Assembly: GCA_905221605.1 (NCBI GenBank)
Contig: CAJNDS010002213.1
Location: forward strand, 186,001 to 250,000
Reading direction: 5' to 3'
Length of the DNA: 64,000 bases
Source: Symbiodinium natans
Taxonomy: Eukaryota > Sar > Dinophyceae > Suessiales > Symbiodiniaceae
Shown one piece after another: positions 56,201 through 64,000 of the stretch; position 1 is the stretch's first letter, and each line of letters begins with the position of its first letter. The notes under the pieces were generated by a model. It saw only the letters and a program-made list of their open reading frames with translations. It ran no database searches and was not told the origin of the DNA. The position numbers were made by a program, and so were the translations under genes.

Positions 56201-58553
56201 AGTCGCCCTGATACAGGCTATTTGGGCGAGAGATCAGGACGATCGTTGCTTAAGCTTAAGGCGCTGTCTTGCCCCTAAAGTTTAGTAAGGGTTTAGGGTT
56301 CGTCTCGAAACCCAAAGCCCTATAAACCCGAAACCCTAAATTCTAAATAACAGGGTTTAGGATGACCTCATAAAGATTATATGGGCGAAGGAACACCCCA
56401 GAAGCCGTCTCCAGAGTATACCCTAAACCCTAGACCCTAAACCCCAAACCCAAAACCCTGAAGCCGCTTCTTGGGCACTTCCTGGGCTCATCTTGCGGGG
56501 GGTTGGGCTTCGGGCCTGTCAAAGATGTAGTTTAGGATTTGGGGGTTTAAGGTTTAGGGGTTAGGAGTTTAGGAGTTTAGGAGTTTAGGGGTTTACCGGT
56601 TTAGCCGTTCAGGGGCTTTGGGGTTAGGGGCTATAGAGGCTTTGAGATTGAGGTGGGCAAGGGCTAAGGGCTTAGAGTCTCTTGTCGTGCCCAAAAGCCA
56701 AGAATCCCATGCGCTTAAAGCTCCCATGAGGTTTGCTTCCCGGCTGAGCTGGGATTACACGGACCTTTCTTGGCAAGCAACAAGGCTCAACAAGCAAACG
56801 CTTCCACGGAAATGGGCCCAAATCCCCGACCCCCCGGAACGTTCATGTCGAAAAGCTCCGAAGGCTATATACCCGACAACATTCGACCCCTGAACCCCCT
56901 TAAACCTTGAACCTTGAAATCCTGAAGCCCCATTAACCTATGCGTTTCTCAGTAGGGATTAAGGGGCTTAGGGACCTTTCACCGGCTCTTTTTCCCCCTC
57001 ACTCCCTGCTCAGACCCAGTAAGAATCACCTACTGCAGTGGTATAGGGTTGAGGGTTTAGGGTTTAGGGTTTGGGGTTTGGGGTTCAAGTTCTAACTGCA
57101 GCTTCAGCCAAGCCTGTGGCCAGTTCCGGAATTCGGCCGCATCTGCCTCGGTCCCATATGGGGGGTGTGTACTCTGCCCTATATCAACCCTGAAACCCTG
57201 AAACCCCAAAACCCTAAGACCCTAAGACACTAAACCCTAAACCCTAAACCCTCTATAGCAAGGGCCCGTACTTCGACTCCCAATAAACAAGGGTAAGGGG
57301 CCATACTGAGGGGCCATGGCTCCAACCTATAGAAACCTCGAAGGTGTGCTACTGGGTACCGGTTTCAAGACGCCCAAACTCCACGGCCCTGAAACCCAGC
57401 GTGGGAGTTTAAGGGCTTTAGAAGCGGTTTAGAGTTTTAGGGCCTGGGGTTTCGAGTCAGGTCAAGGATAAGGAAGCTATGCCTTTGCCCCAAACCCCAA
57501 GAGCCCGATCCCCTGAGGCACCCTAAACCCTAAACCCTAAACCCTAAACCCTAAACCCTGAACCCTGAACCCTAAACCCCCTAAACCCGGAAGCAACCTC
57601 ACCGTGGACACTTGCATCCTGAACACTGAGCACCTTGAGTCTGTCCTGAAGTCGGTTGAATGTGCTGCTTCGGGTCCTCTAAGACCACGAAACCGCAAGC
57701 TCTAACCTGCTCTAAACTCACTGCCCAAACCCCCAAACCCTAAACCCTAAACTCCAAACCCTGAACCGTGCTAAACTTTTAAGTCTTGCCCAAGGCGCAG
57801 CAATCTCGGTGACCCTTGCGTCACCCAGAGCCCACCCTTGCGCTGGAAGGAACCTCCAGGAATAGGTTCAACCCTAAACACCATAACTTGGGATGTTCCC
57901 CGTATACTAACAGTCCATACTAGGGATCTACTAGTCCTGTTTCGGACTGTTAATATATATATATATATAAGGGGGAACAGCCCCAGCTATAACTTAAACC
58001 GGAATGTAGGCTCAGAGATTGTGATTCACGGCCAGGTCTTGGCAGCCGGTTTACAGGGCTTTGGTTCCCACATGTGTACATGAAGATCCCAATTTCGGAT
58101 TCGCATTTAAAAAAACACTGTAGCGAGAAGGTGGTTGTTGTGTGACTAAACACATAAGCTGGGATGTTCACCCCTTATACTAATAGCACCACCTACTATG
58201 ATCCCTACTAGGGACTGTTGGTATCCCTAAACCCTAAACCCTAAACCCTACACGTAAGTGCCACCTGCGGGCAGCTTTCCCGACACCCGGATCGATGTCG
58301 ATGATGTAGACTTCCCCGGCCTCGGGCTTGCGCGCAGCAGCATCAGCATCAGCATCAGCATCAGCATCAGCATCAGCATCAGCATCAGCATCAGCATCAG
58401 CATCAGCATCAGCATCAGCATCAGCATCAGCATCAGCATCAGCATCAGCATCAGCATCAGCATCAGCATCAGCCAGCAGCCAGCAGCCAGCAGCCAGCAG
58501 CAGCCAGCAGCAGCCAGCAGCAGCCAGCAGCAGCCAGCAGCAGCCAGCAGCAG

Positions 58554-58595
<42 letters not shown>

Positions 58596-58780
58596 AGCAG
58601 CAGCCAGCAGCAGCCAGCAGCAGCCAGCAGCAGCCAGCAGCAGCCAGCAGCAGCCAGCAGCAGCCAGCAGCAGCCAGCAGCAGCCAGCAGCAGCCAGCAG
58701 CAGCCAGCAGCAGCCAGCAGCAGCCAGCAGCAGCCAGCAGCAGCCAGCAGCAGCCAGCAGCAGCAGCCAGCCAGCAGCCC

Positions 58781-58816
<36 letters not shown>

Positions 58817-58842
58817 AGCAGCAGCAGCAGCAGCAGCAGCAG

Positions 58843-58878
<36 letters not shown>

Positions 58879-59526
58879 AGCAGCAGCCAGCAGCAGCCAG
58901 CCAGCAGCAGCAGCCAGCAGCAGCAGCCAGCAGCAGCAGCCAGCAGCAGCAGCCAGCAGCAGCAGCCAGCAGCAGCAGCCAGCAGCAGCCAGCAGCAGCA
59001 GCAGCAGCCAGCAGCAGCCAGCAGCAGCCAGCAGCAGCCAGCAGCAGCCAGCAGCAGCCAGCAGCAGCCAGCAGCAGCCAGCAGCAGCCAGCAGCAGCCA
59101 GCAGCAGCCAGCAGCAGCCAGCAGCAGCCAGCAGCAGCCAGCAGCAGCCAGCAGCAGCCAGCAGCAGCAGCAGCCAGCAGCCAGCAGCCAGCAGCAGCAG
59201 CCAGCAGCCAGCAGCCAGCAGCCAGCAGCCAGCAGCCAGCAGCCAGCAGCCAGCAGCCAGCCAGCAGCCAGCAGCCAGCCAGCAGGCAGCAGCCAGCACA
59301 GGCAGCAGCCAGCAGCAGCCAGCAGCCAGCAGCAGCCAGCAGCCAGCAGCAGCCAGCAGCCAGCAGCAGCCAGCAGCAGCCAGCAGCCAGCAGCCAGCAG
59401 CCAGCAGCCAGCAGCCAGCAGCCAGCAGCCAGCAGCCAGCAGCCAGCAGCCAGCAGCCAGCAGCCAGCAGCCAGCAGCCAGCAGCCAGCAGCCAGCAGCC
59501 AGCAGCCAGCAGCCAGCAGCCAGCAG

Positions 59527-59560
<34 letters not shown>

Positions 59561-60026
59561 AACAACAAGAGTACTGTTTCCTTTATTCTTTGGGTTGAGT
59601 TTAGGGTTAGGGTTAGGGTTTAGGGGGTTTAGGGTTGCTCTTGCTGCTACTGCTACTGCTACTGCTCATGCTTCTGCTACTGCTTCTGCTACAGTCATGA
59701 CCTGCGGCACAATCTTTCTCATCAGCACCACCACAACAACAAGGAGGAGCGTGAGAATCAGTCTCGCTAGTCGACAAGTATGACTGTGCAACTTCATTAA
59801 TCATGCCAGACTTGGGAGAAAACGAACATTTGGGCCTTCTTGAACCTAACCCTAGACTACTATTCGTCCTTTTGCCCTAACCACTATGTGCTTTAGGGTT
59901 TAGGGTTTAGAGCCCTAAACCCTCAACCCTAAACCCTAAACCCTGAAACCCCGACACGGGGACCCCGGCGCCATGCCGGATGATCTCGCGCGCAGCCCCG
60001 CCGTTGCCACCGCCGCAGATGGCGAC
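53204..60026 (-). CDS. spermidine synthase-like protein, split gene, 5' partial
   Basis: Exons in transcript order: 60026-59964, 58326-58265, 57667-57603, 57142-57097, 56217-56111, 55281-55195, 54595-54537, 54081-54031, 53797-53711 and, weakly, 53287-53204. Joined, they give about 209 residues (237 with the last exon) carrying the class I aminopropyltransferase fold in order: CGGGNGGAAREI, then YIIDID, RLKVLSVQDA, FDAILVDGTD, LKDDGILSTQ, and IPSYGGLAVFAVASK. In the family the glycine loop and the DID acid bind decarboxylated SAM or methylthioadenosine, and the two Asp of the D-x-x-D motif act in polyamine binding and catalysis. Distance from the glycine loop to the C-terminus fits the roughly 300-residue enzymes. 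The N-terminal domain is missing and should lie upstream, beyond the Copia element. Introns hold telomere-type arrays, foldback elements and the CAG array. Differences from classical enzymes: N for D in GGGDGG, and no Pro after the second Asp of DxxDP. A related SAM-dependent transferase is the alternative. Confidence 0.6.
53478..53593. repeat. dispersed family C element (copy 2 block)
   Basis: Same as 40840-40955. It lies between exons 9 and 10. Confidence 0.65.
53711..53797 (-). CDS. spermidine synthase-like exon 9 (IPSYGG)
   Basis: 87 nt, phase 0 to 0, acceptor gagatcag, donor CGG|GTTTAGGG. It encodes EIPSYGGLAVFAVASKSTNR and RPAEPSWLR. The 'I-P-S/T-Y-x-G-G-x-x-x-F-x-x-A-S-K' pattern is one of the clearest C-terminal signatures of aminopropyltransferases. 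If the donor is not used, the frame stops four codons later in the telomere repeat, giving a natural C-terminus. Copy at 41073-41159. Confidence 0.65.
54031..54081 (-). CDS. spermidine synthase-like exon 8
   Basis: 51 nt, phase 0 to 0. The acceptor is the telomere repeat itself (GGGTTTAG|GGTGAA). It encodes GELILLEAGFSMARAYT, which matches 'F-x-x-V/A-x-x-Y' just ahead of the IPSY motif. The donor would be GC (ACA|GCCGCC), chosen because it places Y exactly as in the family; that border is uncertain. Copy at 41393-41443. Confidence 0.45.
54277..54358. mobile_element. foldback family A, most complete (copy 2 block)
   Basis: Same element as 41639-41720 in the duplicated block. Confidence 0.8.
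54420..54546 (-). repeat. intronic telomere array (copy 2)
   Basis: Same as 41782-41908. It begins at the 5' splice site of exon 7 of the spermidine synthase-like gene. Confidence 0.95.
54537..54595 (-). CDS. spermidine synthase-like exon 7
   Basis: 59 nt, phase 1 to 0. The acceptor has a strong pyrimidine tract (ttctccccctcag); the donor is AGG|GTTTAGGG, the first unit of a telomere-type array. It encodes AVGLARLAEASSGSPWESR, placed between the Q strand and the final motif, with no diagnostic residues. An internal donor (CC|GTGGGAG) is possible but does not fit the next exon's phase. Copy at 41899-41957. Confidence 0.4.
55195..55281 (-). CDS. spermidine synthase-like exon 6 (LKDDGILSTQ)
   Basis: 87 nt, phase 1 to 1, acceptor gactcag. 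It encodes LHRLKDDGILSTQLGACVV and PRGSMWSSH. LKDDGILSTQ corresponds to the conserved 'L-K-x-D/G-G-I/V-x-x-x-Q' strand (LKEDGVLCCQ in the human enzyme, from memory). The likely donor is T|GTTTAGGG, so the intron opens with a telomere-type repeat. Copy at 42557-42643. Confidence 0.65.
56111..56217 (-). CDS. spermidine synthase-like exon 5 (ILVDGTD active-site strand)
   Basis: About 107 nt, phase 2 start at acceptor aaatag. It encodes LYQGDFDAILVDGTDMGNAR and then GLYLGALSRVLE, matching the family's '(F/Y)D-V-I-I-x-D-S-S/T-D' strand and following helix. The phase that joins exon 6 requires a GA donor at 56110 (AGG|GATTC). A GT donor eight nucleotides on (TTCAAG|GTCCAG, exon end 56103) is conventional but out of phase with exon 6. 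GA donors are known in dinoflagellates. Copy at 43480-43586. Confidence 0.65.
57097..57142 (-). CDS. spermidine synthase-like exon 4
   Basis: 46 nt, phase 1 to 2, acceptor gaggcag, donor CA|GTTAGA. It encodes AAEFRNWPQAWLKL, filling the helix between QDA and the ILVD strand. The motif itself is not diagnostic. The call rests on position, phase fit on both sides and the length expected for the fold. Copy at 44466-44511. Confidence 0.45.
57603..57667 (-). CDS. spermidine synthase-like exon 3
   Basis: 65 nt, phase 2 to 1, acceptor cccgaag, donor CACG|GTGAGG, a good consensus. It encodes STFNRLQDRLKVLSVQDASVH. The LKVLSVQDA part matches the family segment '(P)R-V-x-V-x-x-GDA/G' that follows the acidic strand. 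Its start phase completes the AG left by exon 2. The antisense strand is also open here, so homology and phase decide the strand. Copy at 44972-45036. Confidence 0.55.
57890..57983. mobile_element. foldback family A with TA expansion (copy 2)
   Basis: Same element as 45259-45352. It lies in the intron between exons 2 and 3. Confidence 0.7.
58161..58227. mobile_element. foldback family A fused to telomere repeats (copy 2)
   Basis: Same element as 45530-45596. It lies in the intron between exons 2 and 3. Confidence 0.65.
58265..58326 (-). CDS. spermidine synthase-like exon 2 (DID acidic motif)
   Basis: 62 nt, phase 0 to 2, acceptor gcgcaag, donor AG|GTGGCA. It encodes PEAGEVYIIDIDPGVGKAAR, the second beta strand with the Asp-Ile-Asp that binds the nucleoside ribose in this family (EIDP in typical enzymes). 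The upstream intron is the 1.2-kb CAG/GATGCT array. The array is open in the same frame, so the exact acceptor could lie further into it, but family spacing from exon 1 favours the AAG used here. Copy at 45634-45695. Confidence 0.65.
58337..59556 (+). repeat. (AGCATC)n then CAG compound array (copy 2)
   Basis: (AGCATC)n 58337-58471 has the same length as in copy 1. The CAG part includes pure (CAG)n blocks absent from copy 1 and ends at 59556 without a TAAGTAG array. It forms the intron between exons 1 and 2. Confidence 0.97.
59637..59695 (+). repeat. (TGCTAC)n short tandem repeat
   Basis: CTGCTACTGCTACTGCT and CTTCTGCTACTG units after a TTTAGGG run. Confidence 0.85.
59964..60026 (-). CDS. 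spermidine synthase-like exon 1 (glycine-rich SAM loop)
   Basis: 63 nt, phase 0 to 0, bounded by AG on the 5' side (ccgag) and a GT donor (GTCCCC). It encodes VAICGGGNGGAAREI followed by IRH, which fits the spermidine synthase signature at all but one position (C where L/I/V is expected). Third codon positions are 18/21 G or C. A short TTTAGGG array lies immediately upstream on the other strand. This exon exists only once in the window; duplicate copy 1 lacks it. Confidence 0.6.
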
Positions 60027-60372
60027 CTCGGTTTAGGGTTTAGGGTTTAGGGCCCCGGCCAAGAAAACCCAATTCCACTCAGCGTTACGTGTTGGACCTT
60101 TGAAACCATCCTTTTAGACACTTTGCTTCTCTCAAACCCAACAAGGGAAAATATGAAATATCCCAAGCGCCTACCCGGTAAAAAATTTCGGGAGCCTAGC
60201 ACAAGAAAGACCGAACGACCCCAAAGAACCAACCGGGGCCTTTTCCATCACACCCAGCTGCCAGCCGACATCCTTCGAGAGTCGCGCAGAATTCACCTGG
60301 CACACGCTGGGGAAAACATGTGGATTTCCATGACGGGGCTAGCGTCCACTTTCATGTTAGTAGAGGCTCGTC

Positions 60373-63300
60373 TCACTTCGTCCTGCAGCTCCTCCGTGAT
60401 GGGACCACCTCCAGACCATGGACATCCCACCCTTGTCTTCGGGCTGCGACGATCATCTTTCGTTGGCTCCGGGTGGCCTCTTCCAAGTGCCACCTACGAA
60501 CCATGTGGAACACTCCATGTCCGCGATGGCTTGCCTGGGCCGGGGGAGAGGGAGCGGGACCCTGTGCTGAGGAAGATGAGGCCCCTCCCTCCTGGTAGTT
60601 CAGATTCTCCTCCAGTCTCCCACGTGGCTCATACTTCCGGAGGACCGCCTTCATCTTGCTTAAGTGTTCTTCAGTGTTTTTCTTGGCTTCGTCAAAACGC
60701 ACCTTCTTGGGTTGGCGTCCTGCTTCAGGCAGACCGGGATGTTGGCCCCTCGTATCCCGATGGAACTGCATGGGGACATCATCCAAGGCTGAAACTTGAG
60801 GTTGTGGGGGCTCCTCGTCGTCACTGAATTCCATCAGCCGGTCCCGGGGTTCTGCGATCTCCGGCTCCTCCATGTTCTCGATCTCGGGGCGGCCACCCTC
60901 CAGCTCCTTTTCCACCTCCTTCAAGGCCTCTTGGCAGACCTTGGTAGCTTCCACCTCCTCCAGGGCGGCAAGACGCACATACTCCAGCGGTAGTCCCTTC
61001 AGCTTGTTTCGGTATCGCACCCACACCCTCTTGATCGCCCCATCACGACGTTCCAGGGCCGCCACCACTCCGGGCCCCATCCACGACACCTGATCTTGTA
61101 GCCGGCGAGGAAGTCCTTTCCGCGAATTCGGGGGATCATAGAAGTAGATCATGGCTCCCTCAAACAGCATCTCGTGTCTCGGGTGTCGGGTCTTGGCATT
61201 CAGGGCTTTTCTCAAAGTCTCATGGCTGTCCGCCCAGATGAAGGCTTGCTCGGCCGCAAAGCGGATTTGCTCATTCCGATGTCGGGCTTCGTGAAAGGCC
61301 AAATCCTGGTTCAGCACATACTTGAAGTGCCCTCGGCCAATCTGGTCCAGGATGGAGGAAGGGATCGCCAGGTCCTTGCCCAAGACTATCTGCACGGGGC
61401 TGAAACCTCCCACCCGCGTTTGACGGTTGCGAGCGGCCACCGCAGCGATCAGGCACTCTTTGGTTTCATGGTAGCCCTTGGCGGTCGTAGCATGCACCGT
61501 CTTCATCACCAGGAGTTTCAGCACCGCCCCATGTCTTTCTGCCAATCCCATTCTCCACTTCGCCGACGGAGGAACCATCTCATGATGCACATCATATGAT
61601 CTCAGCAACTCCTCCGTTTCCGCCGCATACTCTGTGCCCGCATCGCTCATCAGCACTTCCGGAGGACCAAAAACACCAATCCAACTATTCCGAAGGAAGC
61701 TCGCCACCATCTGAGCTTGTGGTTGTACGAGTAAGGTGGCGACCTGGTACAGCGAGAAGGCATCCACCGCGTGCACCACCGCGAACTTCTCCTTTCTGCT
61801 GTCCCAGACAAAGAAGACGTCCGTGACCACCCTTTCGTTGAATCTTTGGGGCCTTTCAAAGGCCGCCTTGGGCGCCGGTGTGGGCGCTGTCACGGCTTGG
61901 CAAACCTGGCATCTCATATCACTGACCGCCTTGAGGATGTGGTCCTTGGCCCCATTCAAATGGAGCATGCGCTTCAGCTTCTCGCCTGAGATGTGGCCCA
62001 GCGTGACATGTAGTTTCGCCAAGGTGCTCCGCAGCTGTCTTGGCAACGCCCCACTGCCTCCTTCGAAGTAGATGTAGTCGAACTGCTGACCGGAAACCTC
62101 ACCCAAGCGTTGTCTCAACTGAGCCTCAGGGGACATCTCAATCTCCACAGGGACCGCTTCCCATTCGCCTGGCGTCAGACATTCTTGGTGCAGCGTCAAG
62201 TGATGAGAACCTCCTGAACGCGAGTTCAAAGTTTTCTGGGCCGAGGACAGCACCCGAAGCGTCCACTGGCTCGGCCAACGATGCATCTCTGCCACCTGCG
62301 AGTCCTTTTCGCCACCCGCCTCACCTTTCTTGCCTCCGATGGCTACATGCCCTCCGTCTCCATGGGGACATCGGCTTCCACTCTCTAGGGCACCACACCA
62401 AAACGGATCATTCACGGCGTAGCAAAGCCCTCTCTTGCAAGGACGTCCGTCACTGTCACAAAGGCCGAAAGCGCAAAGGTCGACACGGGCTTGATATAGA
62501 GGATCAGGCGATGAATCGTTAACCCATAAAGAGGTCCCCAGGTGCTGATCGTCTTGCCATTCCTCCGGAAGATCTCCAGGGCTATCTATGTTGAACCCTA
62601 TGTCTCTCCCCTCCGATGGTGGTCCTTGGTGCTGATCGTCTCGCCATTCCTTCGGAAGATTTCCAGGGCATAGGCGTCGATATAGTCTTTGCATTTCTCT
62701 CATCTCATCAGGTCCCGGCACCGTTGCTTTTGCTGGGAATTGGATCATGACCAATCTTCGGTGAGCTTGCTGATACTTCCAGACCTCGAAGATCATGTGC
62801 CACATCGGCCAGTAGCAAGCCTTTTGTCTCATCAGATCTTTGCTAGAACCTCGGGGCCAGGACGACCGAGGGCCCACTGGAGGAGCGAGGATCAGCACAT
62901 CGGGCTTGATCTTCACCACCTCCTCGATGATCTTCTGGCTCTCCTTAGGGGACAAGGGCCTTCTTGAAGTACACAAAGGGCCATTGGACACCCGTTGCGC
63001 CGGCGTGTCCTCCCAGGTCCTGCCTGTCGGGAAGATCTCCAGCACATTCCAGCTCATCTGCCAGGATGCCACCATCGTCAGGAGTCCCAAAGTCCGAACT
63101 CCTGTCGCCACGCCCCTCTTCAGCTTCTGAGTCAATCCTCGCGACGGTCGGCCACAGCAGCCCTGGCGCTGCTCGTCTCCAAGGGGTTCCCCTTCATCAG
63201 GCCGGAAAGTCTCGGGTCGTGACACAGCTGACGAGCCGCGCCTATGTGCCCCCATAAGCTCCCCATCTGCTTTCCCAGCAACAGCATCAACCATCTCGGG

Positions 63301-64000
63301 TTCCTTTTCCACTGAGCCCGATGTCCCATCTCCGCCCTCACGGCGGCCCGGACTCGAAGCATCCAGACCAGGGTTTTCCATTTGAACGTGAAGAGCTGGG
63401 ACTGCAAGCTGATCATGATGTTGATCGGGAGGTCGTCGGAAAACTTGCTGGACATTGTGGGGAAGGGAGCGCTGTGGTCCGTCAGAGAATGCTGCTTCTT
63501 GGGTGCTCCTTTGGGCTTCGCTCTCGCTGTGGCTGTAGGCGTCGTAGAACTCGTCGTCGAGCTGGCCCTTCCCCTGGTCCTCGGAAGCGGACTGTCCAGC
63601 GAGGGGACTGAGGCGTCCTCTCCACTCAAACTCGGCTTGGCCAGCTCCACTGCCTCGTCCTCCATGGCCTGTGACCAACTCCTCCTCCAACATCTGGATC
63701 CGGCTCACCCAGTACGCCTTCGTTGCTTTCGAACCTTCTGTCGGCAAACTCGAGGGGTCGAGGTAGTGCAGCAAGATCTCCTCGAGCTCGGCAGCCTGCT
63801 CCTTGAGCGATGCCAAAGTCCGCTTGTCCTTCTCCTTGGGCCCGGCCGCCTGCCCCTTCAGCAATGCCCCAGTCTGCTTGTCCTTCTCCTTGTGATCGGT
63901 CGCCACGCTGTAGGCCTCGGGGGAGCGGTGCCGATGAGCTCGAGGGCTGGGACTCTTCTCGGCTGAGCGCTCTCGAGTCTTGTCTGCGGATTTGGAGCGA
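60373..64000 (-). CDS. Copia-like gag-integrase polyprotein, partial, no RT
   Basis: One frame is open from the right window edge to a stop at 60373. The codon at 63904-63906 is GTG, not ATG, and the frame continues upstream (RSKSADKTRERSAEKS...), so the true start is outside the window. Numbering from 63906: residues 1-130 charged, coiled-coil-like; 320-420 a conserved-looking gag-side block (DVLILAPPVGPRSSW); H633-x4-H638 with C666-x2-C669, the HHCC zinc site of the pre-integrase domain; then an integrase core with D696, D755 and E790, 34 residues between the last two. The tail from about 990 to the end is acidic and then Arg-rich. No protease or reverse transcriptase motif is visible. Only about 320 bp separate the stop from the next TTTAGGG array, so RT/RNase H is absent. 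A second minus-strand frame (60493-60293, EELQDEVRRAST) suggests a frameshift near 60430. It probably lies in an intron upstream of the spermidine synthase-like exons. Confidence 0.85.
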   Translation of the reverse strand, partial: RSKSADKTRERSAEKSPSPRAHRHRSPEAYSVATDHKEKDKQTGALLKGQAAGPKEKDKRTLASLKEQAAELEEILLHYLDPSSLPTEGSKATKAYWVSRIQMLEEELVTGHGGRGSGAGQAEFEWRGRLSPLAGQSASEDQGKGQLDDEFYDAYSHSESEAQRSTQEAAFSDGPQRSLPHNVQQVFRRPPDQHHDQLAVPALHVQMENPGLDASSPGRREGGDGTSGSVEKEPEMVDAVAGKADGELMGAHRRGSSAVSRPETFRPDEGEPLGDEQRQGCCGRPSRGLTQKLKRGVATGVRTLGLLTMVASWQMSWNVLEIFPTGRTWEDTPAQRVSNGPLCTSRRPLSPKESQKIIEEVVKIKPDVLILAPPVGPRSSWPRGSSKDLMRQKACYWPMWHMIFEVWKYQQAHRRLVMIQFPAKATVPGPDEMREMQRLYRRLCPGNLPKEWRDDQHQGPPSEGRDIGFNIDSPGDLPEEWQDDQHLGTSLWVNDSSPDPLYQARVDLCAFGLCDSDGRPCKRGLCYAVNDPFWCGALESGSRCPHGDGGHVAIGGKKGEAGGEKDSQVAEMHRWPSQWTLRVLSSAQKTLNSRSGGSHHLTLHQECLTPGEWEAVPVEIEMSPEAQLRQRLGEVSGQQFDYIYFEGGSGALPRQLRSTLAKLHVTLGHISGEKLKRMLHLNGAKDHILKAVSDMRCQVCQAVTAPTPAPKAAFERPQRFNERVVTDVFFVWDSRKEKFAVVHAVDAFSLYQVATLLVQPQAQMVASFLRNSWIGVFGPPEVLMSDAGTEYAAETEELLRSYDVHHEMVPPSAKWRMGLAERHGAVLKLLVMKTVHATTAKGYHETKECLIAAVAARNRQTRVGGFSPVQIVLGKDLAIPSSILDQIGRGHFKYVLNQDLAFHEARHRNEQIRFAAEQAFIWADSHETLRKALNAKTRHPRHEMLFEGAMIYFYDPPNSRKGLPRRLQDQVSWMGPGVVAALERRDGAIKRVWVRYRNKLKGLPLEYVRLAALEEVEATKVCQEALKEVEKELEGGRPEIENMEEPEIAEPRDRLMEFSDDEEPPQPQVSALDDVPMQFHRDTRGQHPGLPEAGRQPKKVRFDEAKKNTEEHLSKMKAVLRKYEPRGRLEENLNYQEGGASSSSAQGPAPSPPAQASHRGHGVFHMVRRWHLEEATRSQRKMIVAARRQGWDVHGLEVVPSRRSCRTK
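62541..62670 (-). repeat. internal direct duplication in Copia gag region
   Basis: Segments 62541-62583 and 62628-62670 are about 90% identical and 87 bp apart, giving two protein copies of LP(K/E)EWxDDQHxG. The spacing is a multiple of three, so the frame is kept. Confidence 0.8.

Larger units (their letters stand above)
50636..59533. repeat. large duplicated block, copy 2
   Basis: Offset from copy 1 is 12627 at the start, 12638 after the first G tract and 12631 after the two C tracts. The block begins at the first base after a 100-N gap, in the middle of what is continuous sequence in copy 1. Confidence 0.9.

Noticed and set aside
58234-59623. Similar 360-450 codon frames in the second CAG array
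   Set aside because: Same repeat artefact; all frames of the array are open.
60293-60827. Plus-strand frames of 65-234 codons opposite the Copia element (to 63966)
   Set aside because: Antisense shadows of the GC-rich polyprotein frame.

Overview
ORGANISM. This looks like nuclear DNA of a dinoflagellate, most likely a Symbiodiniaceae-type alga. Three signs support this. The telomere-type heptamer TTTAGGG is scattered through nearly the whole window on both strands. A truncated Copia-class polyprotein at the right end has the arginine- and proline-rich composition I associate with dinoflagellate elements. At least one protein gene is cut into very short exons (about 45-110 nt) whose introns appear to use GC and GA donors as well as GT. 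Plants share the TTTAGGG telomere, so the assignment is strong but not proven.

LAYOUT. From 1 to about 38 kb, short unique islands (100-400 bp) alternate with interstitial TTTAGGG/CCCTAAA arrays, their variants, several families of 80-120 bp foldback elements, microsatellites and one 30-bp minisatellite. No long open reading frame exists there, but several GC-rich islands look like short exons. From 38.0 to 46.8 kb and again from 50.6 to 59.5 kb lies one duplicated block, near-identical where I compared it. The second copy starts directly after a gap of exactly 100 N (50536-50635), so an assembly artefact is a live possibility. Both copies end in large CAG/CTG-rich arrays, and copy 1 is followed by a 1.25-kb TAAGTAG array. 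From 60.4 kb to the right edge, on the minus strand, is the gag-integrase part of a Copia-like element. It is open past the window edge and has no room for a reverse transcriptase downstream.

MAIN RESULT. Reading the minus strand through the repeats recovers a split gene for a spermidine-synthase-like (polyamine aminopropyltransferase fold) protein. Nine well-fitting exons plus one weak one run from 60026 down to 53204. They carry the family motifs in the right order: GGGNGG, a DID acidic motif, QDA, ILVDGTD, LKDDGIL, and IPSYGG followed by ASK. Reading-frame phase fits at every junction under the boundaries I chose. The first duplicate (45695-40566) has the same exons except the first. TTTAGGG arrays sit directly at splice sites in this gene: GTTTAGGG supplies several 5' splice sites and TTTAG supplies at least one 3' splice site. 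The same pattern appears at several unassigned candidate exons (for example 8274-8340). In four places a telomere-repeat tract is flanked by short direct repeats, as expected if tracts are inserted at staggered breaks. Together this suggests telomere-repeat insertion as a source or remodeller of introns here.

LIMITS. Everything was done by eye. Exon borders outside the spermidine-synthase-like gene are tentative. GC-rich islands often read as protein on both strands, so strand calls for the isolated candidate exons are uncertain.
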